Source: Candidatus Zhuqueibacterota bacterium
GTDB lineage: Bacteria > Zhuqueibacterota > Zhuqueibacteria > Oceanimicrobiales > Oceanimicrobiaceae
Direction: 5' to 3'
Assembly: GCA_029261995.1 (NCBI GenBank)
Contig: JAJDAF010000007.1
Location: 40,633 to 104,632, forward strand
Length of the DNA: 64,000 bases
Under the pieces are notes generated by a model. The model was not told where the DNA came from, did not search any database, and worked only from the letters and a program-made list of their open reading frames with translations. The first letter of the stretch is position 1. The number at the start of each line of letters is the position of its first letter. Of this stretch, positions 17,327 to 26,490 are shown piece after piece. Both the position numbers and the translations under genes were made by a program.

Positions 17327-19114
17327 TCATCGCCGTCCGCGATAGTCATGCTTGGTTCGCCGGCGCTTTGTTTTCTGTTTTGCCTTTCGCTCCCCCTTCA
17401 TTTCCTCGGGCGTCTTGATTTTATACGGTACAAGTGTTTCCTGAGCGATAGAAAGCAGGTTAAACAGCGCGTAGTAGAGGTTCAAGCCAGAAGGAAAACT
17501 GTTGAACAGCAGGGTCATAAAGAGAGGCATGAAATATACCATCGCCTTTTGCTTTGGATCTTTCATGGAGATCTTTTGCTGGATGAACATAGTAATACCC
17601 ATAAACAGTGGCAGTATGTTCACCGTGTTGCCGTACAGAGGCGCCGTAAACGGAAGCACCGCGATCGTATCGGGCTGGGAAAGATCTGTAATCCACCAAA
17701 TGAAAGAGGCGCCCCGCAACTCAATGGTTGAGCGAAATACATTGAACAGCGCGATGAGAAGCGGCATCTGCAAGACCATGGGAATGCAACCTCCCAATGG
17801 GTTAACACCATACTCTTTGTACATTTCCATGGTGGCTTGCTGTTTCTTTTGCGGGTTGTCTTTGTACTTCTCGTTGAGTTCCTGCATGAGCGGCTGCATG
17901 CTCTGCATCTGCTTCATGGACTGATAACTCTTCTTTGTCAACGGGAACAGCAGCAGCTTAATCAATATTGAAAAAATGATAATCACGAAGCCATAGTTGG
18001 GAATCACCTCATGAAGCAACGTGAAGCTCCAAAGGACGAATTTTCCAAACGGCTTGAACAATGCCCAACCGAAGTCCATCATGTCCTCCAGGCCGACATT
18101 ATATGAGATAACAATGTCATAATCTAGAGGGCCGAGATAAACCGTGAAGTCATCCGTCACGTTATTGCGCTGCTCGAACTGCATGCTCAACGCATAGTCG
18201 TAGCGCTTAAGCGGAACATCCAGGCCGATGTCTACCGGCGTGCCGGAAAACCTGACCCCCTTACCTTTGCCGGACATTGGAATAACCGCACTGGCAAAAT
18301 ATTTGGTGCGAATCGCAACCCAGGCGGTTGTCACGTCAAAAAGTTCGGCTTCCGGTTCATCGCTAATCGAAAACTCCTCCGCCTCATCAAAATAGACATA
18401 CCCCTTGGCGCTCTCCATGTCGGCCTTGAAGGCCGTCTCCGTGGAGTTCATTCCAGATTCCCATTTGAGCAAGTAGGAGATGCCATCGATAAAACCCGCA
18501 AGATTGACGAGTTCCACCTTCAAGTCAATGGAGTATGAGTTTTGGTAAAACGTGTAGGTTTTGCGCAGCATTCGGCCGGCGCCCAAATCGGCAGTCATGG
18601 TCAGATCGGCTTTGTCGTCCTTTTGTCCGAGCACGATCTCGCTCTTGTCGTATGAAAACGCGAGCGGGCTGGTATCCAGGGTGTCGTCACGGGTTGGCAG
18701 CAACAGGCCGAGGTTGCCCCTTCCGGCCATGCCAACCAACTGGACCGGAGAGCCATCTGGTCCCGGATAGTCTTTGAGAAACCAGCGCTTGACCGTCGCG
18801 CCGCGGCTGGAAAGAACCCCCCGGTACAGGTTTGTCTCGACGGAAATCTCTTGCTCTTCAGCGTCATTGGTATCAATGGCTGCCGCAACCAACCGTTTCT
18901 CCGGCTCGACCACCTCTGGGGTAGAGAACTGTGGCGTGCTTTCTCCGGCTGGTTGAACAATCTCTGCTTCAGAGGTCTCTGGTTGGGCGATGGTCTCCGG
19001 CGCCGGTTCGGGTACGGGCGGCAGAAAATGCTCCTTATAGAAATCAGTGTTCATGAACATCAAAACGAGACCGATGAGCAAGACCGCAATGATAGTTCTT
19101 TTGTCGAGTTCCAT
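17327..19114 (-). CDS. yidC: Membrane protein insertase YidC (Oxa1 family)
   Basis: The protein is 595 residues from the ATG at 19114 (MELDKRTIIAVLLIG), which begins with the usual first transmembrane helix. An open frame extends 23 codons further upstream but is not protein-like. A large periplasmic domain of Gram-negative type follows (about 60-340). The Oxa1 core then starts near residue 365 (NYGFVIIIFSILIKLLLFPLT), with KKSYQSMKQMQSMQPLMQEL, NPLGGCIPMVLQMPLLIALF and a basic tail (KAKQKTKRRRTKHDYRGRR) that can contact ribosomes. It inserts membrane proteins alone or with SecYEG. The long periplasmic domain indicates a diderm cell. Confidence 0.96.
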   Translation of the reverse strand: MELDKRTIIAVLLIGLVLMFMNTDFYKEHFLPPVPEPAPETIAQPETSEAEIVQPAGESTPQFSTPEVVEPEKRLVAAAIDTNDAEEQEISVETNLYRGVLSSRGATVKRWFLKDYPGPDGSPVQLVGMAGRGNLGLLLPTRDDTLDTSPLAFSYDKSEIVLGQKDDKADLTMTADLGAGRMLRKTYTFYQNSYSIDLKVELVNLAGFIDGISYLLKWESGMNSTETAFKADMESAKGYVYFDEAEEFSISDEPEAELFDVTTAWVAIRTKYFASAVIPMSGKGKGVRFSGTPVDIGLDVPLKRYDYALSMQFEQRNNVTDDFTVYLGPLDYDIVISYNVGLEDMMDFGWALFKPFGKFVLWSFTLLHEVIPNYGFVIIIFSILIKLLLFPLTKKSYQSMKQMQSMQPLMQELNEKYKDNPQKKQQATMEMYKEYGVNPLGGCIPMVLQMPLLIALFNVFRSTIELRGASFIWWITDLSQPDTIAVLPFTAPLYGNTVNILPLFMGITMFIQQKISMKDPKQKAMVYFMPLFMTLLFNSFPSGLNLYYALFNLLSIAQETLVPYKIKTPEEMKGERKAKQKTKRRRTKHDYRGRR

Positions 19115-19140
19115 ACTATTTTGTATCCCGGATTTGGTGG

Positions 19141-19350
19141 TTAGACAAGCGGATCGTGGCCCCCGGAATGAAAGGGGTGGCATTTCGAGAGCCGAACAAT
19201 CCCTTTCAGCGTGCCTTTATAAAAACCATACTGTCTCAGCGCAAGCAGGGTGTATTCTGAACAAGTTGGGTAGAAACGACATGAGGGCGGAAACAGGGGC
19301 GAAACGAACAACTGATAAAACCGGACAAGTGCTATGGCTAGGTGTCTCAT
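19141..19350 (-). CDS. yidD: Membrane protein insertion efficiency factor YidD
   Basis: This 69-residue protein has the family hallmark Cys-rich core SPLFPPSCRFYPTCSEYTLLAL and the CHPFHSGGHDPL end. YidD assists YidC-dependent membrane insertion and is peripheral to the inner membrane through an amphipathic N-terminus. It lies between rnpA (3-bp gap) and yidC (26-bp gap), the standard order. Confidence 0.95.
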   Translation of the reverse strand: MRHLAIALVRFYQLFVSPLFPPSCRFYPTCSEYTLLALRQYGFYKGTLKGIVRLSKCHPFHSGGHDPLV

Positions 19351-19353
19351 CTC

Positions 19354-19707
19354 TTAACTTGTTCGCCGTATCTGTGTCAAGAGGCCGAGAAACTCTTCGG
19401 CAAGCTCCCCATACCTGCGGCGGTCGAACCCGGGCTTGGCGAGCATGACTAAGTGGCGGCCGGTTGGAATTCTTTCCGAGTGGTCTCTGACTAACTCTCG
19501 CAATTTTCTCTTGGCGCGATTTCTCGAAGGTGCACTTCCCAGCTTGCGCGAGGCCGCAAAGCCAAGCTTTGTGCTGTCTGACCTTTCGACGAACACCATC
19601 ATGCGCGCCGAAGAGTACATTCTGCCCTGCCGGAAAACCCGGTCGAATTCGTTGGACGTTCGCAAACGGTTCTCCTTCGCGAGCAGTTGTCTGGTGCGGC
19701 AAACCAA
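19354..19707 (-). CDS. rnpA: Ribonuclease P protein component RnpA
   Basis: The 117-residue basic protein carries the family motifs LRTSNEFDRVFRQGR and SRNRAKRKLRELVRDH (the RNR signature region). It binds RNase P RNA and helps it process tRNA 5' ends. It lies 11 bp after rpmH, the normal arrangement. The RNase P RNA gene is not in the window. Confidence 0.93.
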   Translation of the reverse strand: MVCRTRQLLAKENRLRTSNEFDRVFRQGRMYSSARMMVFVERSDSTKLGFAASRKLGSAPSRNRAKRKLRELVRDHSERIPTGRHLVMLAKPGFDRRRYGELAEEFLGLLTQIRRTS

Positions 19708-19718
19708 GGCAGCGCTGT

Positions 19719-19862
19719 CTATCTGTCGCTAACCGTCAGGCTTTTGCGGCCCTTCGCGCGCCGTGCACTAAGAATTGCCCGGCCGGATTTCGTCTTCATG
19801 CGTGCCCGAAAGCCGTGCTTGTTTACCTTTTTTCTGTTGCTTGGTTGAAAGGTGCGTTTCAT
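19719..19862 (-). CDS. rpmH: 50S ribosomal protein L34
   Basis: This 47-codon gene, found by direct translation, reads [18 protein letters not shown], then [20 protein letters not shown], and ends RKSLTVSDR. That is a complete, typical L34. It is the first gene of the left arm and is transcribed away from the origin. A GAACGAGAG stretch precedes the ATG. Its small size and strong conservation make the call secure. Confidence 0.97.
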   Translation of the reverse strand: MKRTFQPSNRKKVNKHGFRARMKTKSGRAILSARRAKGRKSLTVSDR

Positions 19863-19918
19863 CTCTCGTTCTTTCCCAATCTATAATAAGTCGGTTCGTC
19901 TTGATAAAAACCTTTGAA

Positions 19919-19945
19919 CTTATATAAATACGCTCTAAAAGTCAA
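19919..19945 (-). promoter_or_regulatory. Possible promoter for rpmH-rnpA-yidD-yidC
   Basis: On the minus strand TTGACT is followed, 15 bp later, by TATAAG in an AT-rich segment about 60 bp before rpmH. The spacing is shorter than ideal, so the call is tentative. Confidence 0.3.
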
Positions 19946-19978
19946 GACAATTCTAGACACGCGTCCGTCCTTTTTTTC

Positions 19979-20006
19979 TTGACATTCCAACCTCGTTTCT
20001 TAAATT
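19979..20006 (+). promoter_or_regulatory. Candidate dnaA promoter
   Basis: TTGACA at 19979-19984 is followed after 16 bp by TAAATT at 20001-20006. Transcription from here would begin just before the DnaA boxes at 20029 and 20046, an arrangement suited to autorepression by DnaA. The -10 matches four of six consensus bases. Confidence 0.45.
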
Positions 20007-20316
20007 TTGGCTGTCCTTCCGCCAATACTTATCCACAGAACAACATGTGGATAACTTAATAAAGCTTACAGTAACCGTGCAGCTCAGCCCAAAAAGTGAG
20101 AGTAAGTAATCTGGGCTGGAGTGCGGTTGGCTGGTGAATTAAGCGATTAGCTAAGAGGCAAAAAATAAAGGCCTTGGAGACACAAGTCCGGTGTTAGCTT
20201 TTTGTGGATAACTATTAGACTCACGATAAAACGCCCAGGATTTCAATCATCCTGATGCGGCCTGCCTGGTCATATCGTGACACAACAATAACCTAGTGAG
20301 TGAGGGAATGGAAAAA

Positions 20317-21672
20317 ATGGCTATGACTTGCACTGCAGCGTGGGATGGGTGTCTGACCCTAATCCGGGAAAGCATCAATCCTCAAAGCTACACAACCTGG
20401 TTTAAACCCATTGCACCGATACGCCTCGACGATCAAAATCTGACCCTGCAACTGCCCAGTCAGTTTTTTTACGAATGGCTGGAGGGCCACTACCGGGCCC
20501 TGATTGACCACGCTCTCCTTGAGGTTCTGGGTGAGGGTGCGCAACTATCTTACCGCATCGCCGCCCACCAGAATGGTCACGACGAACAATCCCCGGTTAC
20601 CACCGAGGATAAAAAAGAAGCCATCAACAAGTTCGATGCAAAAAGCAACCTTATCTCGCGCTACAATTTCGAGACTTTTGTCGAAGGGTCCAACAATCAA
20701 TTTGCCCGCGCTGCGGCGCTTGCGGTGGCGGAATCTCCCGGGAAGACAACATTCAACCCTCTGGTGCTGTATGGTGGGGTCGGGCTTGGCAAGACCCATC
20801 TTATTCAAGCAATTGGAAACCACCTTCTCAAAAACAACCGTTCGCAGCGCGTTCTCTACGTCGACAGCGAAAAGTTCACGATTGAGTTCATCAACTCCAT
20901 TCAGACGAACAAGACAACCCAGTTCAGCGGCATCTACCGCAACGTTGATCTGTTGATCGTCGATGACATTCAGTTCTTCACGAATAAGGAGCGAACCCAA
21001 GAGGAGTTTTTTCACACATTTAATGCTCTGCATAATTCGGGCAAACAGATTGTGCTCTCCTCAGACCGGCCCCCAAAAGAATTACAGGGTGTAGAAGAAC
21101 GCCTTCTCTCGCGCTTCCAGTGGGGGTTGGTGGCGGATATCCAGCCGCCCGATCTCGAAACGCGAATCGCAATTCTTCAACAAAAAGCAGACGAGAACGG
21201 CATCGCCCTGCCTGGCGAAATAATAGAGTTCATCGGAACCAATGTGAAGTCCAATATCCGAGAGCTTGAGGGAGCTTTGATAAGACTGCTCGCCTATGCC
21301 TCTCTGAACGGCCGGGACATTTCCCTTTCTGTCGCAAAGGAGGTTCTCAAAAACCTGAGCCTCAACAAGAAGAAGAACATCATGATTGAGGAGATTCAAC
21401 GGATTGTCAGCGACCATTTCAATATCCCTGATGACATGTTGCGAGCAAAGACCCGGAAAAAAGAAATCGCCCACGTGCGCCAGATCGCCATGTACCTCAC
21501 TAAAGAGTTGACCAAGAACTCCCTAAAGACCATCGGGCTTCATTTTGGTGGCCGCGACCACAGTACGGTGATTCATGCGATTCATTGTATCGAAAGGCAG
21601 ATGTCATCTGACGACCAGGTTCGCGACGACGTCAGAGAACTCAAGAAAAGCCTAGAGATGTCTACGTCTTAA
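20317..21672 (+). CDS. dnaA: Chromosomal replication initiator DnaA
   Basis: DnaA is an AAA+ ATPase that binds DnaA boxes and opens the origin. Domain I begins at WDGCLTLIRESINPQSYTTW. The AAA+ core has Walker A GGVGLGKTH near residue 153, Walker B LLIVDD near 212, and sensor regions. Domain IV ends with the helix-turn-helix signature GGRDHSTVIHAIH near 411. The start is uncertain. GTG 20296 and ATG 20308 are in frame, but GAGGGA at 20302-20307 is ideally spaced (nine bases) for ATG 20317, which also gives the usual N-terminus. Origin elements lie on both sides of the gene. Confidence 0.97.
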   Translation: MAMTCTAAWDGCLTLIRESINPQSYTTWFKPIAPIRLDDQNLTLQLPSQFFYEWLEGHYRALIDHALLEVLGEGAQLSYRIAAHQNGHDEQSPVTTEDKKEAINKFDAKSNLISRYNFETFVEGSNNQFARAAALAVAESPGKTTFNPLVLYGGVGLGKTHLIQAIGNHLLKNNRSQRVLYVDSEKFTIEFINSIQTNKTTQFSGIYRNVDLLIVDDIQFFTNKERTQEEFFHTFNALHNSGKQIVLSSDRPPKELQGVEERLLSRFQWGLVADIQPPDLETRIAILQQKADENGIALPGEIIEFIGTNVKSNIRELEGALIRLLAYASLNGRDISLSVAKEVLKNLSLNKKKNIMIEEIQRIVSDHFNIPDDMLRAKTRKKEIAHVRQIAMYLTKELTKNSLKTIGLHFGGRDHSTVIHAIHCIERQMSSDDQVRDDVRELKKSLEMSTS

Positions 21673-21998
21673 TCTTATCCACACAGGCGGTGTTGATAAC
21701 GCCTTGTTTCGTTGGGGTAACATGTGGATAAAGATAGAAGCGAACACCCGGACTTTGGAAAGAGAACTTCTTATCAACAAGCGCGGCACGAAACCAACAC
21801 GATAGTAACAGTTTTTCAACATCGACAGCACTAGAATGGTTCTTATTGAACGAGTTGATAATCTTAAGCTTAGAACTCAACTGGAGAACCTTATCAACAT
21901 ATCCACACTACTACTACTACTACTAGTATTTTCTTGTTTACTATATAATTATTTATTAGATTCGGGGTTATATAAATCACAAGCGCCAGAGGCATACA
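21673..21998. other. oriC: dnaA-dnaN intergenic region with clustered DnaA boxes
   Basis: These 326 bp hold perfect or near-perfect DnaA boxes: TTATCCACA 21675-21683, TGTTGATAA 21691-21699, TGTGGATAA 21723-21731, TTATCAACA 21771-21779, AGTTGATAA 21853-21861, TTATCAACA 21891-21899 and ATATCCACA 21899-21907. A CTA-triplet run and an AT-rich stretch follow and end shortly before dnaN. The flanking genes are transcribed outward in both directions from this area. This is the most likely site of origin melting. Confidence 0.9.
21891..21960 (+). other. Basal unwinding element: paired DnaA boxes, DnaA-trio and AT-rich DUE
   Basis: Boxes TTATCAACA and ATATCCACA share one base. They are followed with no spacer by six uninterrupted CTA triplets (21908-21925), then by an AT-rich tract (GTATTTTCTTGTTTACTATA, continuing to 21960). 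In B. subtilis a DnaA box next to CTA-type trios followed by AT-rich DNA is where DnaA loads on single strands to open the origin. The order and polarity are the same here. Confidence 0.8.
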
Positions 21999-23117
21999 AT
22001 GAAATTCAGGGTTAATCGCAAAGACATCCACCAGGCGATTCAAAAGATAATCGGTGTGGTGCCGGTCAAAACAACCATACCAATCCTCAGCAACATTCTG
22101 TTCGACTTGCACGGTAACGATTTGTCTCTGACCGGAACAGATCTTGAAGTCTCCATTTCCACGAATATCGAAGTACAAGGCGATGAAGATGGTGCGGTTG
22201 CGATACCCGCGAAGATTCTGTTCGAGATCGTTCGAGAGTTGCCGGATGTGCCCATGGAACTTGCGTGTGACGAGGACTATAAGATTTCGCTCAACACAGA
22301 ACAGGGATTCTACAAGCTCTCTGGAGAAGCGAAAGACGAATTTCCAAAAATTGTTGTTGAAGAAGGTATGGGGAGCTTTGAGATTGAGGCCGGCCGGTTC
22401 AGCAACATGGTAGACAAAACGAGTTTCGCCGTATCCACTGACGAGCTTCGGACCACCTTGATGGGCGTTTTCATGAAAGTGATGGCCAACGAGTTGCGGA
22501 TGGTTGCAACCGACGGCCACCGCCTGGTCAAGATCGAGGATAAAAATTTTCAATCCCCCGGTCTGGAACAAGAGGCGATTGTGCCGACCAAGGCTCTGAA
22601 TCTGTTGACCAAGAATCTGAACGGTAACACGGATATTAGCGTGAGCATCAGTGATGACCATGTCGTGTTCAAATTGTCGGACACGACGATCTTCAGCAAA
22701 AGCATCGAAGGCCAGTTTCCGAACTACGAAAGAGTTATCCCTGCCGATAACGACAAAAAGGTGATTATTAACCGGCAATTGCTGAGTTCTTCTGTTCGGC
22801 GCGTTTCGATCTTCTCCAACTCAATCACACATCAGATCAGGCTCTCTGTTTCGAACGGCGCGCTCGAAATTCAATCGGAGGATATCGAATTCGGCGGCGA
22901 GGCACGAGAAAAAGTAGATGCGGATTACTCTGGAGACGGCGTCGATGTCGGGTACAACGCCAACTATTTGCTCGATATCCTGAAGCATATCGAATCCAAT
23001 GAGGTCGAACTCAGACTGAAGGATCCCGTGAGTGCAGGCATTATCTATCCGGTAGGGCAAGAGGATGGTGAGGATGTGCTCATGCTTCTGATGCCGATTC
23101 GGCTAAACGATGACTAG
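21999..23117 (+). CDS. dnaN: DNA polymerase III beta subunit (sliding clamp)
   Basis: The protein is 372 residues, normal for the family. It forms a ring dimer that tethers the polymerase to DNA. Characteristic segments are MKFRVNRKDIHQAIQKI at the start, PILSNILFDLHGNDLSLTGTDLE, MVATDGHRLVKIED near residue 165, and the clamp-typical C-terminal VGQEDGEDVLMLLMPIRL. AGAGG upstream supports the start. It lies directly after the origin unwinding element and 5 bp before recF. Confidence 0.97.
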   Translation: MKFRVNRKDIHQAIQKIIGVVPVKTTIPILSNILFDLHGNDLSLTGTDLEVSISTNIEVQGDEDGAVAIPAKILFEIVRELPDVPMELACDEDYKISLNTEQGFYKLSGEAKDEFPKIVVEEGMGSFEIEAGRFSNMVDKTSFAVSTDELRTTLMGVFMKVMANELRMVATDGHRLVKIEDKNFQSPGLEQEAIVPTKALNLLTKNLNGNTDISVSISDDHVVFKLSDTTIFSKSIEGQFPNYERVIPADNDKKVIINRQLLSSSVRRVSIFSNSITHQIRLSVSNGALEIQSEDIEFGGEAREKVDADYSGDGVDVGYNANYLLDILKHIESNEVELRLKDPVSAGIIYPVGQEDGEDVLMLLMPIRLNDD

Positions 23118-23122
23118 TTTGC

Positions 23123-24250
23123 ATGGTTCTCCGCAAATTGGCGCTTTCTAATTTCCGAAATTACTCTCAGGTTGAAACAGAGCTGTCCGATTCGCTCAAC
23201 GTTATTTACGGACTTAACGCCCAAGGCAAAACGAATTTTCTCGAAGCCATCTATCTATTGTGTCTTGGTCGAAGTTTTAGGCTAGCACGGAGCCAGGAGA
23301 TGTTGCAGTACGAAGCGCAGTCGTTCCTGGTGAATGGAGCGTTTGTTCAGAACAACGAATTAGAAAAAGAGGTCACCCTCAGTTACAAGCAGGGCGGCAA
23401 GAAAGAGATAAGCATCAACCGCAAGAGGCTAGCTAGCCACTCCAGGCTTTTCGGACAGTTGCCGGTCGTCATCATGGCGCCGGACGAATTCAGGATTACT
23501 GCCGGCGCTCCGGCCGAGCGGCGCAGATTTCTTGATATCTTGCTGTCACAGGTAAGCCTGTCATACCTTACGGATCTGCAAGAGTATAACCGCGTCCTCA
23601 AGCATCGAAATAAGATATTGCAGAATATTCGTCATGGCACGAATGTGCCGGATGCAGCCATACAGCCCTGGACAGAGAGTCTGATAAAAGCAGGAAGCCA
23701 GATAATCGCGCGGCGTGATCGTTTCATCGCAGAGTTCCGGCACAAACTAGACCGCACCTACCGAAGCTTCGCACCGGCAGGCGCCATCTTGGATGTCCTC
23801 ATTGATTCAACGGTTCCATATATTAATGAAGGAACTGTTTCAGATGCGTACACAACCCGGCTGAACGAGATGCATGAAAAGGAGCGCATTTTGGGAATGA
23901 CATTGGTCGGCCCTCACCGCGACGACCTGGTTTTCACAATCGACGGCGCAGATCTCCGAAAGTTTGGTTCGCGGGGCGAACATAAATCCGTGTTGTTCTG
24001 CGTTAAAATGGCGGAATTCACTTACCTGAAAGAGAAGCGACAGGAAACACCGATCATGCTTCTCGACGACTGCTATTCGGAACTCGACAACCAGCGGGAA
24101 AGAAGCATATTCGACTCCTTACCAGAAACCAGCCAGATATTCATGACTAGCCCCAGAGAAACGATACTGGCGGACAGCAACAGAATATCGGAGAAGACGG
24201 CCTCAGGTTTCATTGTGGGAGATGGTAAAATTGAGCGCATCCAAAACTAA
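23123..24250 (+). CDS. recF: DNA replication and repair protein RecF
   Basis: The protein is 375 residues. It is an SMC-like ATPase that helps load RecA at gaps. Walker A is GLNAQGKTNFLEAIYLLCLG near residue 30, the ABC-type signature region and KSVLFCVKMAEFTYL are present, and Walker B is MLLDDCYSELD near 312. The N-terminal LRKLALSNFRNYSQVE is typical. It follows dnaN by 5 bp, and the next gene starts inside its 3' end. Confidence 0.96.
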   Translation: MVLRKLALSNFRNYSQVETELSDSLNVIYGLNAQGKTNFLEAIYLLCLGRSFRLARSQEMLQYEAQSFLVNGAFVQNNELEKEVTLSYKQGGKKEISINRKRLASHSRLFGQLPVVIMAPDEFRITAGAPAERRRFLDILLSQVSLSYLTDLQEYNRVLKHRNKILQNIRHGTNVPDAAIQPWTESLIKAGSQIIARRDRFIAEFRHKLDRTYRSFAPAGAILDVLIDSTVPYINEGTVSDAYTTRLNEMHEKERILGMTLVGPHRDDLVFTIDGADLRKFGSRGEHKSVLFCVKMAEFTYLKEKRQETPIMLLDDCYSELDNQRERSIFDSLPETSQIFMTSPRETILADSNRISEKTASGFIVGDGKIERIQN

Positions 24251-24530
24251 GCAGCCGGAGCTTCTAGGCCGGTCGTTGTTTGGCGTCCTGAAGTCGCTCG
24301 GCATAGAAACAAAGGTCAAGGAGCATGAAGTGATTGGGCGATGGCCTGAAATTGTCGGCGATCAGATAGCCAAAATCAGCACCGCGGACCACGTCATCAA
24401 TGGCGTCCTGTTCGTGAAGGTAAAAAACAGCGTCTGGCGAAACGAGCTAATTATGCTCAAAAAAGAATTGTTTCAGAAGATAGACAAAGATGTGGGGCGA
24501 GGAATCATCAAAGACATCAGACTCATCTAA
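24222..24530 (+). CDS. DUF721/DciA-like protein, 102 aa
   Basis: This small basic protein has the DUF721 pattern: GRSLFGVLKSLGIETKVKEH, then IGRWPEIVGDQIAKIST, then the closing beta-helix part GVLFVKVKNSVWRNELIMLK. The domain is shared with DciA, the ancestral loader of replicative helicase DnaB in bacteria lacking DnaC/DnaI, so a helicase-loading role is plausible but not shown. The ATG at 24222 lies within recF (29-bp overlap), and a TTG nine bases earlier or one nine bases later is also possible. Position between recF and gyrB is common for this family. Confidence 0.85.
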   Translation: MVKLSASKTKQPELLGRSLFGVLKSLGIETKVKEHEVIGRWPEIVGDQIAKISTADHVINGVLFVKVKNSVWRNELIMLKKELFQKIDKDVGRGIIKDIRLI

Positions 24531-24551
24531 ATAACACGCTTAAGAGGATAG

Positions 24552-26471
<1,920 letters not shown>

Positions 26472-26490
26472 TTCGAAGGCAAACATCTGA

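Larger units (their letters stand above)
19863..20316. other. rpmH-dnaA intergenic region: left part of the origin, with three DnaA boxes
   Basis: This gap of about 450 bp separates the divergent rpmH and dnaA genes. It contains perfect DnaA boxes TTATCCACA at 20029-20037 and, in the opposite orientation, TGTGGATAA at 20046-20054 and at 20203-20211. The first two face each other eight bases apart. No reading frame here looks coding. Function: dnaA autoregulation, origin activity, or both, as in bipartite origins such as that of Bacillus subtilis. Confidence 0.75.

Noticed and set aside
21908..21925. CTA repeat as a simple microsatellite
   Set aside because: Its exact placement between DnaA boxes and AT-rich DNA at the origin is better explained by a DnaA-trio, although only conservation data can prove it.
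21894..22778. Long minus-strand open frame opposite dnaN
   Set aside because: It lies wholly against a certain dnaN gene, has no recognisable protein motif and reflects codon bias of the real gene.
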